Origin: Pseudomonadota bacterium
GTDB taxonomy: Bacteria; Pseudomonadota; Gammaproteobacteria; Xanthomonadales; Ahniellaceae
Direction: 5' to 3'
Assembly: GCA_022843465.1 (NCBI GenBank)
Contig: JALHNO010000001.1
Coordinates: 424,408-488,407 of the forward strand
DNA length: 64,000 nt
Shown: positions 48,438-56,351 of the stretch, one piece after another
How the letters are laid out: every line of letters starts with the position of its first letter
Position numbering within the stretch: position 1 is the first letter of the stretch
Program-made: the position numbers and the translations under genes
Notes under the pieces: generated by a model
Database searches by the model: none
Told to the model about the DNA's origin: nothing
Seen by the model: only the letters and a program-made list of their open reading frames with translations

Positions 48438-49038
48438 ACCGAGTTCCCACTGGATGCCCGTTGCCGCCAGCGCTGCCGAATCCGACCCCGATCTGCCGGT
48501 GCTGCAACGCATCGCCGGTGGTGACGCCGCTGCCTGCAGTGTCTTGCTTGATCGGCATCTGGCGCGCCTGCATGCTCTGGCAACGCGGATGCTCGGGAGC
48601 GCTGAGGATGCCGATGAGGTCTGCCAGGACGCCTTCGTTCGTGCCTGGCGTCAGGCCCCCCACTGGAAGTCCGGCGGTGCCCGCTTTTCGACCTGGCTGC
48701 ATCAAGTGGTATTGAATCTGAGTCGCGATCGGCTGCGCAGCAGACGCGCGACGGTGCCGCTGGAGCAGTTGCCCGAAGGCGCCCACGAGGACACGCCCGA
48801 GCACGCTCAGGGCCAACGGGATCGCAGCCTGATGATTCGTCGCGCCATGGAGCAGCTGCCGGCGCGTCAGCGCGAGGCCTTGCTGCTCTGTCATTTTCAG
48901 GGCCTTACCAATATCGAAGCCGCCGCCGTCTTGGCGGTGTCGGTCGATGCACTGGAATCCCTGCTGGCCCGCGCGCGCCGCGGTCTGCGTGACCTCCTGC
49001 AAGGAGGCACCGAAGCGTACTCTGGAGTGCCACAATGA
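48415..49038 (+). CDS. ECF-type RNA polymerase sigma factor
   Basis: A 207-residue sigma-70 family factor of the ECF type with regions 2 and 4 only. Region 2 is LLDRHLARLHALATRMLGSAEDADEVCQDAFVRAWRQ...RFSTWLHQVVLNLSRDRLR. Region 4 is AMEQLPARQREALLLCHFQGLTNIEAAAVLAVSVDALESLLARARRGLR. It heads a tightly overlapping run: its stop overlaps the anti-sigma-like gene (ATGA), which in turn overlaps the metal-sensor gene. This makes an envelope stress or metal-responsive regulon likely. Confidence 0.93.
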   Translation: MMAITVREPSSHWMPVAASAAESDPDLPVLQRIAGGDAAACSVLLDRHLARLHALATRMLGSAEDADEVCQDAFVRAWRQAPHWKSGGARFSTWLHQVVLNLSRDRLRSRRATVPLEQLPEGAHEDTPEHAQGQRDRSLMIRRAMEQLPARQREALLLCHFQGLTNIEAAAVLAVSVDALESLLARARRGLRDLLQGGTEAYSGVPQ

Positions 49039-49469
49039 GCAGCATGAATCCGGTCCGCCTGAGTGAACTGCTAGACACCTATGGCGACAACCCCCTGCGC
49101 TGGCCCGAGGAGGAGCGCGCGGCGGCCTTGCAACTGCTGGCCAGCTCCGCCGAGGCGCGTGCCCTGCGTGAGCACGCATCATGGCTGGACGCCCAGCTGG
49201 ATCAATTCGAAGTCGCTCCGGCTCGAGCCCAGTTGCGCGCCTGCATTCTGCGTGGTTTCCCGCCGCCAATGATCGGCTGGCGGGTCTGGTTGCGCGAGCT
49301 CTGGCAGGAACTGGGCGGTTGGCGCCTGGTGACACCGGCGTTTGCCGCCAGTCTATTCCTCGGTGCGATGTTGCCGAATTGGGTGGAGCAGTCCGCCGCG
49401 GATCTCCCGGACGAAGATCTGGTCGCCGACGTGCAATTCATTGACGATGATTTCTGGGTGCAACCATGA
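49035..49469 (+). CDS. Single-pass membrane protein, probable anti-sigma factor
   Basis: This 144-residue protein has a cytosolic helical N-terminus (RLSELLDTYGDNPLRWPEEERAAALQLLASSAEARALREHASWLDAQLDQF), one membrane helix (LVTPAFAASLFLGAMLP) and a short acidic periplasmic tail (DLPDEDLVADVQFIDDDFW). No zinc-binding motif is present. Its 4-bp overlaps with both the sigma gene and the sensor gene point to an anti-sigma role, but the family is not one I can name with certainty. Confidence 0.75.
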   Translation: MSSMNPVRLSELLDTYGDNPLRWPEEERAAALQLLASSAEARALREHASWLDAQLDQFEVAPARAQLRACILRGFPPPMIGWRVWLRELWQELGGWRLVTPAFAASLFLGAMLPNWVEQSAADLPDEDLVADVQFIDDDFWVQP

Positions 49470-49987
49470 ATGCCCTGCCCAAGCGCTATCGCTGGTTGCT
49501 GCTGCTCTCGCTGGCGCTGAATATCGGTCTGGTCACGGCGCTGGTGGCACATCACTGGCATGACAACGAGCGCCACGCCTCGGCGGAGCGCCGCTGGTCG
49601 CGCATCCCGGATTCGCGGCAACTGGCGCGTGCGCTGGAAGATGCCGATCGTCGCATCCTCGGCGAAGTGCTGGAACGCCACCGCCAACACATCAGCGGTC
49701 CGTATCGCCCGCTTGGCAATGCCCGCCGTGAGGTTGCCGAGGCGCTGCGCGCCGAGCCCTTCGATCCCGATGACCTGAGTCTGGCCTTCGCAGACATGCG
49801 CAGCAGCGAAGATGCGATGGGCGAAGCCAAACACGCTTTCATGCTGGAACTTGCCACCCGGATCAGCGCCGATGGCCGTCAACGCATCGCCGACCGCATG
49901 CAGCGCGGCCGCCGCGGTCGCGATACCGAACGTCGACGAGCCCCCGAGGCCTCAGCTCCGCAGCCCGAAGCCGAAACGAATCGGTAA
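49466..49987 (+). CDS. Periplasmic metal-sensor-like protein (CnrX/Spy-type)
   Basis: A membrane-anchored periplasmic protein of 173 residues. It has an N-terminal anchor (WLLLLSLALNIGLVTALVAHHW), then a helical hairpin rich in charged residues (PDSRQLARALEDADRRILGEVLERHR...EAKHAFMLELATRISADGRQRIADRMQRG) and a disordered end. The helical part has the size and pattern of heavy-metal-resistance/Spy-type sensors, which in the CnrYXH system pair with an anti-sigma and an ECF sigma. Histidines in the loop after the anchor (HHWHDNERH) could bind metal. It is the last gene of the operon. Confidence 0.8.
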   Translation: MNALPKRYRWLLLLSLALNIGLVTALVAHHWHDNERHASAERRWSRIPDSRQLARALEDADRRILGEVLERHRQHISGPYRPLGNARREVAEALRAEPFDPDDLSLAFADMRSSEDAMGEAKHAFMLELATRISADGRQRIADRMQRGRRGRDTERRRAPEASAPQPEAETNR

Positions 49988-50004
49988 CAGCAACACGCCT
50001 TGCT

Positions 50005-50433
50005 GTAGGGCATCTCTGCGAGATGCCATCTCAACTCCTCGATAGATTCAAGCCGGCATCTCACAGAGAGGCCCTGCAGGCATGCGCTCTCTGTAGGGCA
50101 AGTCTGTGACTTGCCATCTCACCACCGCGACGCACTCAAGCGGGCATCTCACAGAGATGCCCTACAGGCATGCGCTCTGTTGTAGGGCAAGTCTGTGACT
50201 TGCCATCTCACCACCGCGACGCACTCAAGCCGGCATCTCACAGAGAGGCCCTGCAGGCATGCGCTTTTCTGTAGGGCAAGTCTGTGATTTGCCATCTCAC
50301 CACCGCGACGCGCTCAAGCCGGCATCTCACAGAGAGGCCCTGCAGGCATGCGCTCTTCTGTAGGGCAAGTCTGTGACTTGCCATCTCACCACCGCGACGG
50401 ATTCAAGCCGGCATCTGCGAGATGCCCTGCAGT
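50005..50433. repeat. Third 89-bp palindromic array (five units)
   Basis: Units start at 50005, 50093, 50182, 50271 and 50360. The first unit carries the GGCATCTC-type forward hairpin, the others the GGCAAGTC type (one with a G-to-A loop-side change at 50287). The inverted hairpins often read GAGAGGCC, with one stem mismatch. The array fills the whole gap between the metal-sensor gene and the convergent MerR gene. Confidence 0.92.
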
Positions 50434-50441
50434 TCCAGCAC

Positions 50442-50906
50442 TTAGCGCGGCGTTCCGTGTTCTCGCGGGCGTGACTCCATCCTGGCCTTTACAGCCGGTG
50501 CCTTCCGGCTGCGCACACCCTTTCTCCCACTGCTGGCTTCGGCCAGCAAGCGCTGAAAGCTGGGGCATTCCAGATGACTCGGTGCCGGACAACGTGCGGC
50601 GTGGCGCAGGCCATTGCGCAGTGCGGTGAGCTTGCGGATGCTGGCGTCCAGTTCATCGGCCTTGGCGGTCAATCGCTGCCGATCGATGTTCGGCGTGCCA
50701 TCGGCAACGAACATGCTGGCGATTTCGTCGAGTGAAAATCCGGCGGCGCGGCCGAGGGCGATCAGGGCAAGGCGCTGCAGTACGGCCGGATCGAACAATC
50801 GCCGCAGGCCACTGCGGCCCATCGAAGCGATCAAGCCCTTCTGCTCATAGAAGCGCAGGGTCGATGCCGGAACGCCGGCGCGTTTGGCCACTTCCGAAAT
50901 GTCCAC
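50442..50906 (-). CDS. MerR family transcriptional regulator
   Basis: The 154-residue protein begins with the MerR winged helix (VDISEVAKRAGVPASTLRFYEQKGLIASMGRSGLRRLFDP), followed by the dimerisation helix region (ELDASIRKLTALRNGLRHAARC) and two cysteines (CPAPSHLEC) that could form an effector site. It starts at a GTG (50906) with AAGGGG upstream. It is divergent from the DUF2938 gene, and a direct-repeat operator-like sequence lies between them. The same trio (MerR, DUF2938, DUF2798) looks like one functional unit. The inducer is unknown. Confidence 0.9.
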   Translation of the reverse strand: MDISEVAKRAGVPASTLRFYEQKGLIASMGRSGLRRLFDPAVLQRLALIALGRAAGFSLDEIASMFVADGTPNIDRQRLTAKADELDASIRKLTALRNGLRHAARCPAPSHLECPSFQRLLAEASSGRKGVRSRKAPAVKARMESRPREHGTPR

Positions 50907-50914
50907 GCTACCCC

Positions 50915-50945
50915 TTGACTTGAAGTCGACTTGAAGTGGCACTCT
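50915..50945 (+). promoter_or_regulatory. MerR-type promoter/operator between the regulator and the DUF2938 gene
   Basis: TTGACT (50915-50920) and CACTCT (50940-50945) are separated by 19 bp, the long spacer typical of MerR-activated promoters. The spacer contains two copies of ACTTGAAGT (50918-50926 and 50929-50937) in a CG-separated direct repeat that is also partly symmetrical. It lies 9 bp from the MerR start codon. Confidence 0.5.
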
Positions 50946-50984
50946 GCCTTCCAGGCCAGTCTTCGGCAAGCGGCAGGAGAACTT

Positions 50985-51476
50985 ATGCACATCATCACCA
51001 GCACGATCATGATCGGCCTCGGCGCCACCGCGCTGATCGACCTCTGGGCCTTGGCACGCCGACGCCTGTTCGATGTCGCGTTGCCGGACTACGGACTGGT
51101 CGGGCGCTGGCTGGGCCAGATGCCGCGCGGTCGCTTCCGTCATCCTGCGATCAGGAGTGTGCCACCGGTGCCGGGCGAACGGCTGATCGGTTGGGGCATG
51201 CATTACCTGATCGGTATCGTATTCGCCGGACTGCTGGCCCTGATCCGGAGCCCGGCCTGGTTTGCGCAACCCAGCCTCTGGCCCGCATTGATCGTCGGCG
51301 TCGCGACGGTGGCGGCGCCCTATCTGCTGATGCAGCCGGGTATGGGCCTTGGCATCGCCGGCCGTCTGAGCGCCAAGCCGTGGAGCGTACGCCTGCACAG
51401 CCTCGTCACCCACATCATGTTCGGCATCGGTCTGTATGCGATGGCCTGCGCGCTGCAAGTTTTCGCTGCGCGCTGA
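50985..51476 (+). CDS. DUF2938 family membrane protein
   Basis: A 163-residue integral membrane protein with about four helices (IITSTIMIGLGATALIDLWALA, GWGMHYLIGIVFAGLLALI, WPALIVGVATVAAPYLLMQPGMGLGIAG, LVTHIMFGIGLYAMACAL). The block H-Y-x-x-G and the TVAAPYLLMQPGMG stretch match DUF2938. AGGAGAAC precedes ATG 50985. It is divergent from the MerR gene and 46 bp upstream of the DUF2798 gene, with which it is probably co-transcribed. The function of the family is unknown. Confidence 0.85.
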   Translation: MHIITSTIMIGLGATALIDLWALARRRLFDVALPDYGLVGRWLGQMPRGRFRHPAIRSVPPVPGERLIGWGMHYLIGIVFAGLLALIRSPAWFAQPSLWPALIVGVATVAAPYLLMQPGMGLGIAGRLSAKPWSVRLHSLVTHIMFGIGLYAMACALQVFAAR

Positions 51477-51522
51477 CGTTGCGTCCGGTTCCCTGTACCT
51501 TTTCCTGTCCCACGGAGTTCCC

Positions 51523-51747
51523 ATGCGTATCCCCGCCCGTTTTGCCCCGATCCTGTTCGGCGCCCTCCTTTCGGCCATCATGGTCGCACTCGTCTCCGCA
51601 TTTGTCCTCGCCACCAGTCAGGGCATCCATCCCGGTTTTGCTGGTCAGTGGCTCAGCAGCTGCCTGAAGACCTGGCCCGTTGCATTCGTCGCCGTCACCC
51701 TGCTGGCGCCCTGGGTGCGCAGAGTGGTGGCGCGGGTTACGGAGTGA
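51523..51747 (+). CDS. DUF2798 family small membrane protein
   Basis: A 74-residue protein with two membrane helices (ILFGALLSAIMVALVSAFVLA and TWPVAFVAVTLLAPWVRRVVA) linked by a short loop with GFAGQWLSSCLKTW. This arrangement is that of DUF2798. It follows DUF2938 under the same candidate MerR-controlled promoter. The role is unknown. Confidence 0.85.
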   Translation: MRIPARFAPILFGALLSAIMVALVSAFVLATSQGIHPGFAGQWLSSCLKTWPVAFVAVTLLAPWVRRVVARVTE

Positions 51748-51841
51748 ATCCAGCGCGTGGAACCCCATTGGGTGATCGTCCGAGCCATGGGTGCGCGATC
51801 GCAATTCACTGCACGCATTTGCGGATTGACCATGCGGTGAT

Positions 51842-51876
51842 GCATCCGGCGCAACGCCCTTCGGTTGTTGCGCCCT
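51842..51876. repeat. REP-like palindrome, family GGCGCAAC/GTTGCGCC
   Basis: A 35-bp element beginning GCATCC with the stem GGCGCAAC...GTTGCGCC around a CCCTTCGG-containing loop. Related copies lie at 54342-54375 (same orientation), 54281-54306 (inverted) and 56318-56351. Confidence 0.85.
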
Positions 51877-51903
51877 AGGGAACTCGCGCATCTCGCCACC
51901 GAC

Positions 51904-52206
51904 TCACTCCCGCCACGGATTCCCCAGCGGCTTGAGGCTGGCGAGGTTTTCGCCGTGTTCGAGTTCGGCGATGCGTTGTTCGAGTTGGTGGCGGGTGAGG
52001 GCGTCGACGACCTCGAACTGCAAGGGTTGCCGGTAGGCGGCGAGGGCTTCTTCGTGGCGACCCAGGCGGAGCAGGGCGTTGCCGAGTTCGATGGCGTCGG
52101 GGAAGCGTTGCGGCAGCACCTGGAGTACTTCGCGGGTGCGGGCGATGACTTTCTCCCAGTCCTGGCCGCCCTCTTCGTAGATGTATTCGCCGATGCGGTG
52201 GCTCAT
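51904..52206 (-). CDS. Short TPR-like protein, possibly a fragment
   Basis: The 100-residue product (MSHRIGEYIYEEGGQDWEKVIART) contains one recognisable tetratricopeptide-like helix pair (FPDAIELGNALLRLGRHEEALAAYRQ) and a C-terminal helix (RHQLEQRIAELEHGENLASL). It is too short to form a normal TPR superhelix and may be the 3' remnant of a longer gene, or a small adapter. The frame remains open upstream to 52311, but that part is not protein-like. The neighbour upstream is the secreted propeller gene. Confidence 0.5.
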   Translation of the reverse strand: MSHRIGEYIYEEGGQDWEKVIARTREVLQVLPQRFPDAIELGNALLRLGRHEEALAAYRQPLQFEVVDALTRHQLEQRIAELEHGENLASLKPLGNPWRE

Positions 52207-52432
52207 CGACGAGGCGCGTGCCTTGGGGCGCAGCCTGATTTCGGCGGCGAGGCAGTGAAGTCCGGGTCGTCTACGCGAGATCTCATCTCTACTCCGTGGT
52301 GAGTTCAACACGGCATGTCATCGAGGCCACGAACGGGAAGGCAGTCGAACAGCGTGGGTCGGAGCAACTGGACAGGTTTGCAAGCCGGGTCGGCCACTAC
52401 CGGTTGCCACGCAGACCCAGCATCTCAACCAT

Positions 52433-54079
52433 TCAATCGCCTTCGAACCCGTTCGAGAACAAGGCGGTTGGCCTTCCAGCTGTCATCACATCGTTCACCG
52501 CATTGGCATCGGTGATGCCTGGAACCAGATTGGTGGCCGAGCTGTTCAATAGAAACGTGCTGCCATCGGAATTCGTATAGACCCCGGTTGTCACGGCGTT
52601 TGCGGTGCTGCCGGGATTGCCGGCCGCGGTGGAAATGGTGGTCAGTAGACCGCTCCCGATATCCAACAGGAAGGCATCGATCGCTGCGCCATTGCTGTCA
52701 GTCAAACCTGCCACCAGATTGGTTGCAGCCGATGAAAACATCAATTTTCCGCCATCGGCGGAAAGCCGCGCAGAACCCGACAAACCATTTGCCGTCGTTT
52801 GCGTTGACCCGTTGGCGCCCGAGATGAGCCGCGTCGACCCGGCATCACGATCAAACAGGTAGAGATCGTTCACCCCGTTAGTGTCGGTAACGCCCGAGAC
52901 CAGGGTAGTGCCCTGGGTGCTGATCACCACAAAGCGTCCGTTGCCCGATAGCTGTTGCCGTGTAATCGTCTGCACCGCCCCCATGGCCTGGGTCAGGGAG
53001 CCGTTCACACCACTCAGAAGTCGGCGATCTCCCGTCTGCCGATCAATCAGGAATACATCGTCGGTAAAGGCCGCATCTACCTGCCCGGGCACCATGTTTG
53101 TGGCGCGCGTGTTGACGACGAACCAACGGGCATCCGGAGTCATCACGACCTGGTTCATCTGCCCATTCGCCGCCTGGCTTGGTTGACCCGCCGCCGATGT
53201 AATCAATGAATTGGTTCCTGCTGCACGATCAAACAGGAATGCGTCAAAGGTGCCGTTGCTGTCAGTCACTCCAGAGACCAGGTCTGATGCACTGCTGATG
53301 TAGAGGACATGGGTAGCCCCCGGGGTGATCCCTGTCGGCAACGACTGGTTCGTGCCGGTGGCGTTCGGATTGCTCGCGGAGCGCGATACCAGGGTTCGCG
53401 CACCGGTCTGAATATCAAACAGGTAGATATCTTCCAGTGCATTGGTGTCGGATACGCCGGCCAGAAGATCGGTGGCGTGGGACTGGAACAATACGAAGGC
53501 ACCGTCCTGGTCGATGGCCACGTCACTGAAGGCGACAGAACTGCCGTTGCCCGTTTGCAGCAATGACGAGGCCGTATGCGATATCAGCCGGTTCATTCCG
53601 GTTTGACGATCAAACAGGTACACATCCCCAGCCGCGTTTGTGTCCGTGACCCCGGCAACCAGATCGGTTGCAACAGACTGGAACACGATGTATCGCCCGG
53701 ATGCGCTGATCGCCCGCGGCACTGAGTTTCCATTGGCGGCGGTAGCAACTGTTCCCGCAAGCCGCGAGACCAGAACGATCGCAGCGCTGGTGCGATCAAA
53801 CAGAAAAACGTCCGAGGTCGAAGCCGAGTCGGATTGCCCTGCGACCAGGTTGGTCGCGGTACTGCCAAACAGAACCCATCGGCCGTCCGGCGTCATAGTC
53901 GTCCCGGTACTCTCCGCGTTCGCGGTGTTGGGACCGGTGCTGGACCGGGACACCAGCATCTTTTCGATCTCCTGGGCAGAAGCAGGAGCGATCGCGAACG
54001 CAAAGAGAGAGAGCAAGAACGACAGAACCGGTCGGCAACTTCTCGCGGCGGGCGTGCGCCGGCTTTCGGGATTGTTCAT
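52433..54079 (-). CDS. Secreted PD40-like beta-propeller protein with FSNGFE tail
   Basis: This 548-residue exported protein has a signal peptide (FLLSLFAFAIAPASA) and about nine near-repeats of the type SxATNLVxGVTDTNxxxDVFLFDRxTGxxxLIS. These are WD40-like (PD40/TolB) propeller blades with conserved S-A-T-D/N-L and D-x-Y/F-L-F-D. Residues about 60-530 are all repeat. The C-terminus is PTALFSNGFEGD. It is probably extracellular or periplasmic; no enzyme motif is visible. ATG 54079 is the only reasonable start. Confidence 0.85.
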   Translation of the reverse strand: MNNPESRRTPAARSCRPVLSFLLSLFAFAIAPASAQEIEKMLVSRSSTGPNTANAESTGTTMTPDGRWVLFGSTATNLVAGQSDSASTSDVFLFDRTSAAIVLVSRLAGTVATAANGNSVPRAISASGRYIVFQSVATDLVAGVTDTNAAGDVYLFDRQTGMNRLISHTASSLLQTGNGSSVAFSDVAIDQDGAFVLFQSHATDLLAGVSDTNALEDIYLFDIQTGARTLVSRSASNPNATGTNQSLPTGITPGATHVLYISSASDLVSGVTDSNGTFDAFLFDRAAGTNSLITSAAGQPSQAANGQMNQVVMTPDARWFVVNTRATNMVPGQVDAAFTDDVFLIDRQTGDRRLLSGVNGSLTQAMGAVQTITRQQLSGNGRFVVISTQGTTLVSGVTDTNGVNDLYLFDRDAGSTRLISGANGSTQTTANGLSGSARLSADGGKLMFSSAATNLVAGLTDSNGAAIDAFLLDIGSGLLTTISTAAGNPGSTANAVTTGVYTNSDGSTFLLNSSATNLVPGITDANAVNDVMTAGRPTALFSNGFEGD

Positions 54080-54410
54080 TTAGAGGCCCACAGTTGAGTG
54101 ATTCGCTTGCGGATGACGGGCGAAAGCCATTGCGGTCACCTTGCCGAGTTCATCGGGCGAACTCTACGCCGATCTTGACCACGTCGCCGGACGAGATCAA
54201 GGTGCCAGGAGTGGCCTTGAAAGCCGCTCAGGGCTCGTACTTGCGGATCGTCATTGCGTCTCCAGGCGTTATGCAGGGACGTAGGGCGCAATATCATTGC
54301 GCCGGATTGGGTATGCGGCAGGATTTGGTGGCGCAGTAATACATCCGGCGCAACGCCCTTCGGTTGTTGCGCCCTGCGGTGATCGAGGATTCGGTGCTGC
54401 TGTTGGCGGG
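54080..54410. other. Intergenic region with a pair of REP-like palindromes
   Basis: There is no gene. Two copies of the REP-like family face each other: an inverted copy at 54281-54306 with stem GGCGCAAT/ATTGCGCC and a direct copy at 54342-54375 with stem GGCGCAAC/GTTGCGCC, separated by about 35 bp. This head-to-head pair is the typical form of REP elements (BIME-like). Confidence 0.7.
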
Positions 54411-56081
54411 CTACCATTCCCTGCGCGTTTCGACGAGGAACTGCACCTTGTCGATATCGCTGCCGCCGTCGAGCGGAAACGCGACATCGACATGGATGAC
54501 GCTGCCGTGGCCGGAGCGGCTGTTGCCCAGTCGCAGGCCAAAGCCGATATCTTTCAGGACACCCAGGTTGGGCGTATCCAGCACGTCCCTGCCCCAGGTG
54601 CGGCCGGCATCGAAAAACACCGCGCCGCCGACATGGAACAGACGGAACGGATACCACTTGGAGAAGTAGCGCTGTTCCACGGTGAAGCGCGCGCTCTTGT
54701 TGCCGGCCTGGTAATTCAGTGGGTAGCCGCGCAGACCATTGTCGCCGCCCAGCATCAGCTGATGATCCAGATCGAGCGCATCACCATAGGCCAGGTTGGC
54801 GCTGGCAAAGAACAGCCAGCGATCCGTCTGCTCGAAGTAGTAACGCGTCGTGCTGGTGAGCAGCAGGTCGGCATTGCCGCCGTGTTCCCAGCGACCGTTC
54901 AAGCTTGCTGAATGCGTCAAGGTACCGCGCTGCCCGATCTCAAAGCCGCGATTCATCGCGAACTGATAGATCAGCGCGTTGCGATCTGCGCCCAGGCCGG
55001 TCGAACTGTAGCCCAGGCGTGCCTGCAGATACGTTCCGACAAACACATCCTCGGTGCGCTCGATCTGGTCGTGGTTGCGCTTCTTGTCGAAGCGGTCCTC
55101 GACCATTTCCCAGCCGAACCAGGGATAGGCGAGGTCACGATCTTCGGGAAGCGGGTCTGTGGCCAGGGCAGCAGGCAGGGGATCGAACTCGCGGTGATCA
55201 AGAGTCACACCCCATAACCAGCGATTGACGCGCCCCGCTTGCAGCCCCCGCGAGCGACCACCAAATGCCTCGACATAGCGCGCGCGTTCGCGAAACCTGT
55301 AGTCCACTTCGCCCAGGCGATAGAGGGGGTCGATGCGGTCCAGCAGTGCGAATCGTGCCCCACCGGTCCAGCGCGCATCCAGTGAATAGAACGGCCGCTC
55401 CAGCGCCGCCTGCCATTCATGGCCATCGCTGTTGTTGGCATAACTGGCCAGGGCCTGCCAGCGCGTAGCCAGCAACTGACGATCGATATAGCGCAACTCG
55501 CGCACATCGCGATCGATACCGGACTTGTAGGAAACCGACAGGCCGACGCCGTGCCCGAGCAGATTCTGCTCCTCGATTTCAAAGCCGTTCGTGCTCTTGC
55601 CGCCGCTGCGGCCGATGGAAATGCCCGGGTTCAGCGACCAGACATCGCGTGTGGTGATGAGCAGATCAACCACGCCGTCGGCATAACGCAGCGGAACGAC
55701 TTCGGCGTCGAACAGAAAGCGTTCGGCGCGCAGGATGCGCTCGGATTCCTCGATGACGCGATGCGAATACCGGTCGCCGCTGCGAAACAGCACCCGCTGC
55801 AGGATCACTTCCGGACGGGTGACCACGTGCAGGCGATTGGACAGGCGAAACAGGGCGCGATTCTCCCGCGGATCGCTCAGATCAAAAACATCCTGATTGT
55901 CGACCTCGATGCGCCCGATCACCGCGCCGGAATGTTCGAGTTCGGCGTGGCTGGGGCCAGCGTAACCCGCTATCAGTTGCGGCGGGCGCAGTTGCGGATC
56001 GGCCAGGGCCCATGCCGGCACGCACAGCGCCACACAGGCGAGCAGGGGCAGTGTCGGCCACAACAGCCGCGCCGCTTTCAT
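54411..56081 (-). CDS. Omp85-superfamily outer-membrane barrel with one POTRA-like domain
   Basis: A 556-residue exported protein with a signal peptide (LLWPTLPLLACVALCVPAWALA). One POTRA-like domain follows at residues about 60-150 (ILQRVLFRSGDRYSHRVIEESERILRAERFLFDAEVVPLRY), then a 16-strand-type barrel with the VRGF-equivalent motif LRGYP in GGDNGLRGYPLNY, ending in ETRREW (terminal aromatic). BamA has five POTRA domains and TamA three, so this is a minimal relative, possibly an exporter of a partner protein. ATG 56081 begins the signal peptide. No obvious passenger gene adjoins it. Confidence 0.85.
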   Translation of the reverse strand: MKAARLLWPTLPLLACVALCVPAWALADPQLRPPQLIAGYAGPSHAELEHSGAVIGRIEVDNQDVFDLSDPRENRALFRLSNRLHVVTRPEVILQRVLFRSGDRYSHRVIEESERILRAERFLFDAEVVPLRYADGVVDLLITTRDVWSLNPGISIGRSGGKSTNGFEIEEQNLLGHGVGLSVSYKSGIDRDVRELRYIDRQLLATRWQALASYANNSDGHEWQAALERPFYSLDARWTGGARFALLDRIDPLYRLGEVDYRFRERARYVEAFGGRSRGLQAGRVNRWLWGVTLDHREFDPLPAALATDPLPEDRDLAYPWFGWEMVEDRFDKKRNHDQIERTEDVFVGTYLQARLGYSSTGLGADRNALIYQFAMNRGFEIGQRGTLTHSASLNGRWEHGGNADLLLTSTTRYYFEQTDRWLFFASANLAYGDALDLDHQLMLGGDNGLRGYPLNYQAGNKSARFTVEQRYFSKWYPFRLFHVGGAVFFDAGRTWGRDVLDTPNLGVLKDIGFGLRLGNSRSGHGSVIHVDVAFPLDGGSDIDKVQFLVETRREW

Positions 56082-56317
56082 GACTCGCCCGTAGCCGGGA
56101 TCTACTATCGCACCGCGCTGCACAAGCTTCCTCCTGTCTCATATCCGAAATCAAGCTGCCATACGCGCACCGTGCGGCACGGCGTGTCGGGCGCATGTCG
56201 GAGCCAGCTCAAGTCGTTGTTGTCGACACCCGGGCACCGGCCTGCCCTGGCCAGAGCATACGCTCTCCGCCGCGTTCAGTTTGTTGGCTGCCGCACGGCA
56301 AGCAGCGTAGTCGGATG

Positions 56318-56351
56318 CATCCGGCGCAGTGCCCTTCGGTTACTGCGCCCT
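56318..56351. repeat. REP-like palindrome copy with changed stem (GGCGCAGT/ACTGCGCC)
   Basis: The same element as at 51842 and 54342, but the inner stem base pairs are altered on both sides so pairing is kept. The element runs into the stop codon of the TIR-TPR gene (TAG, read on the minus strand at 56350-56352), so it supplies the end of that gene. Confidence 0.85.
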
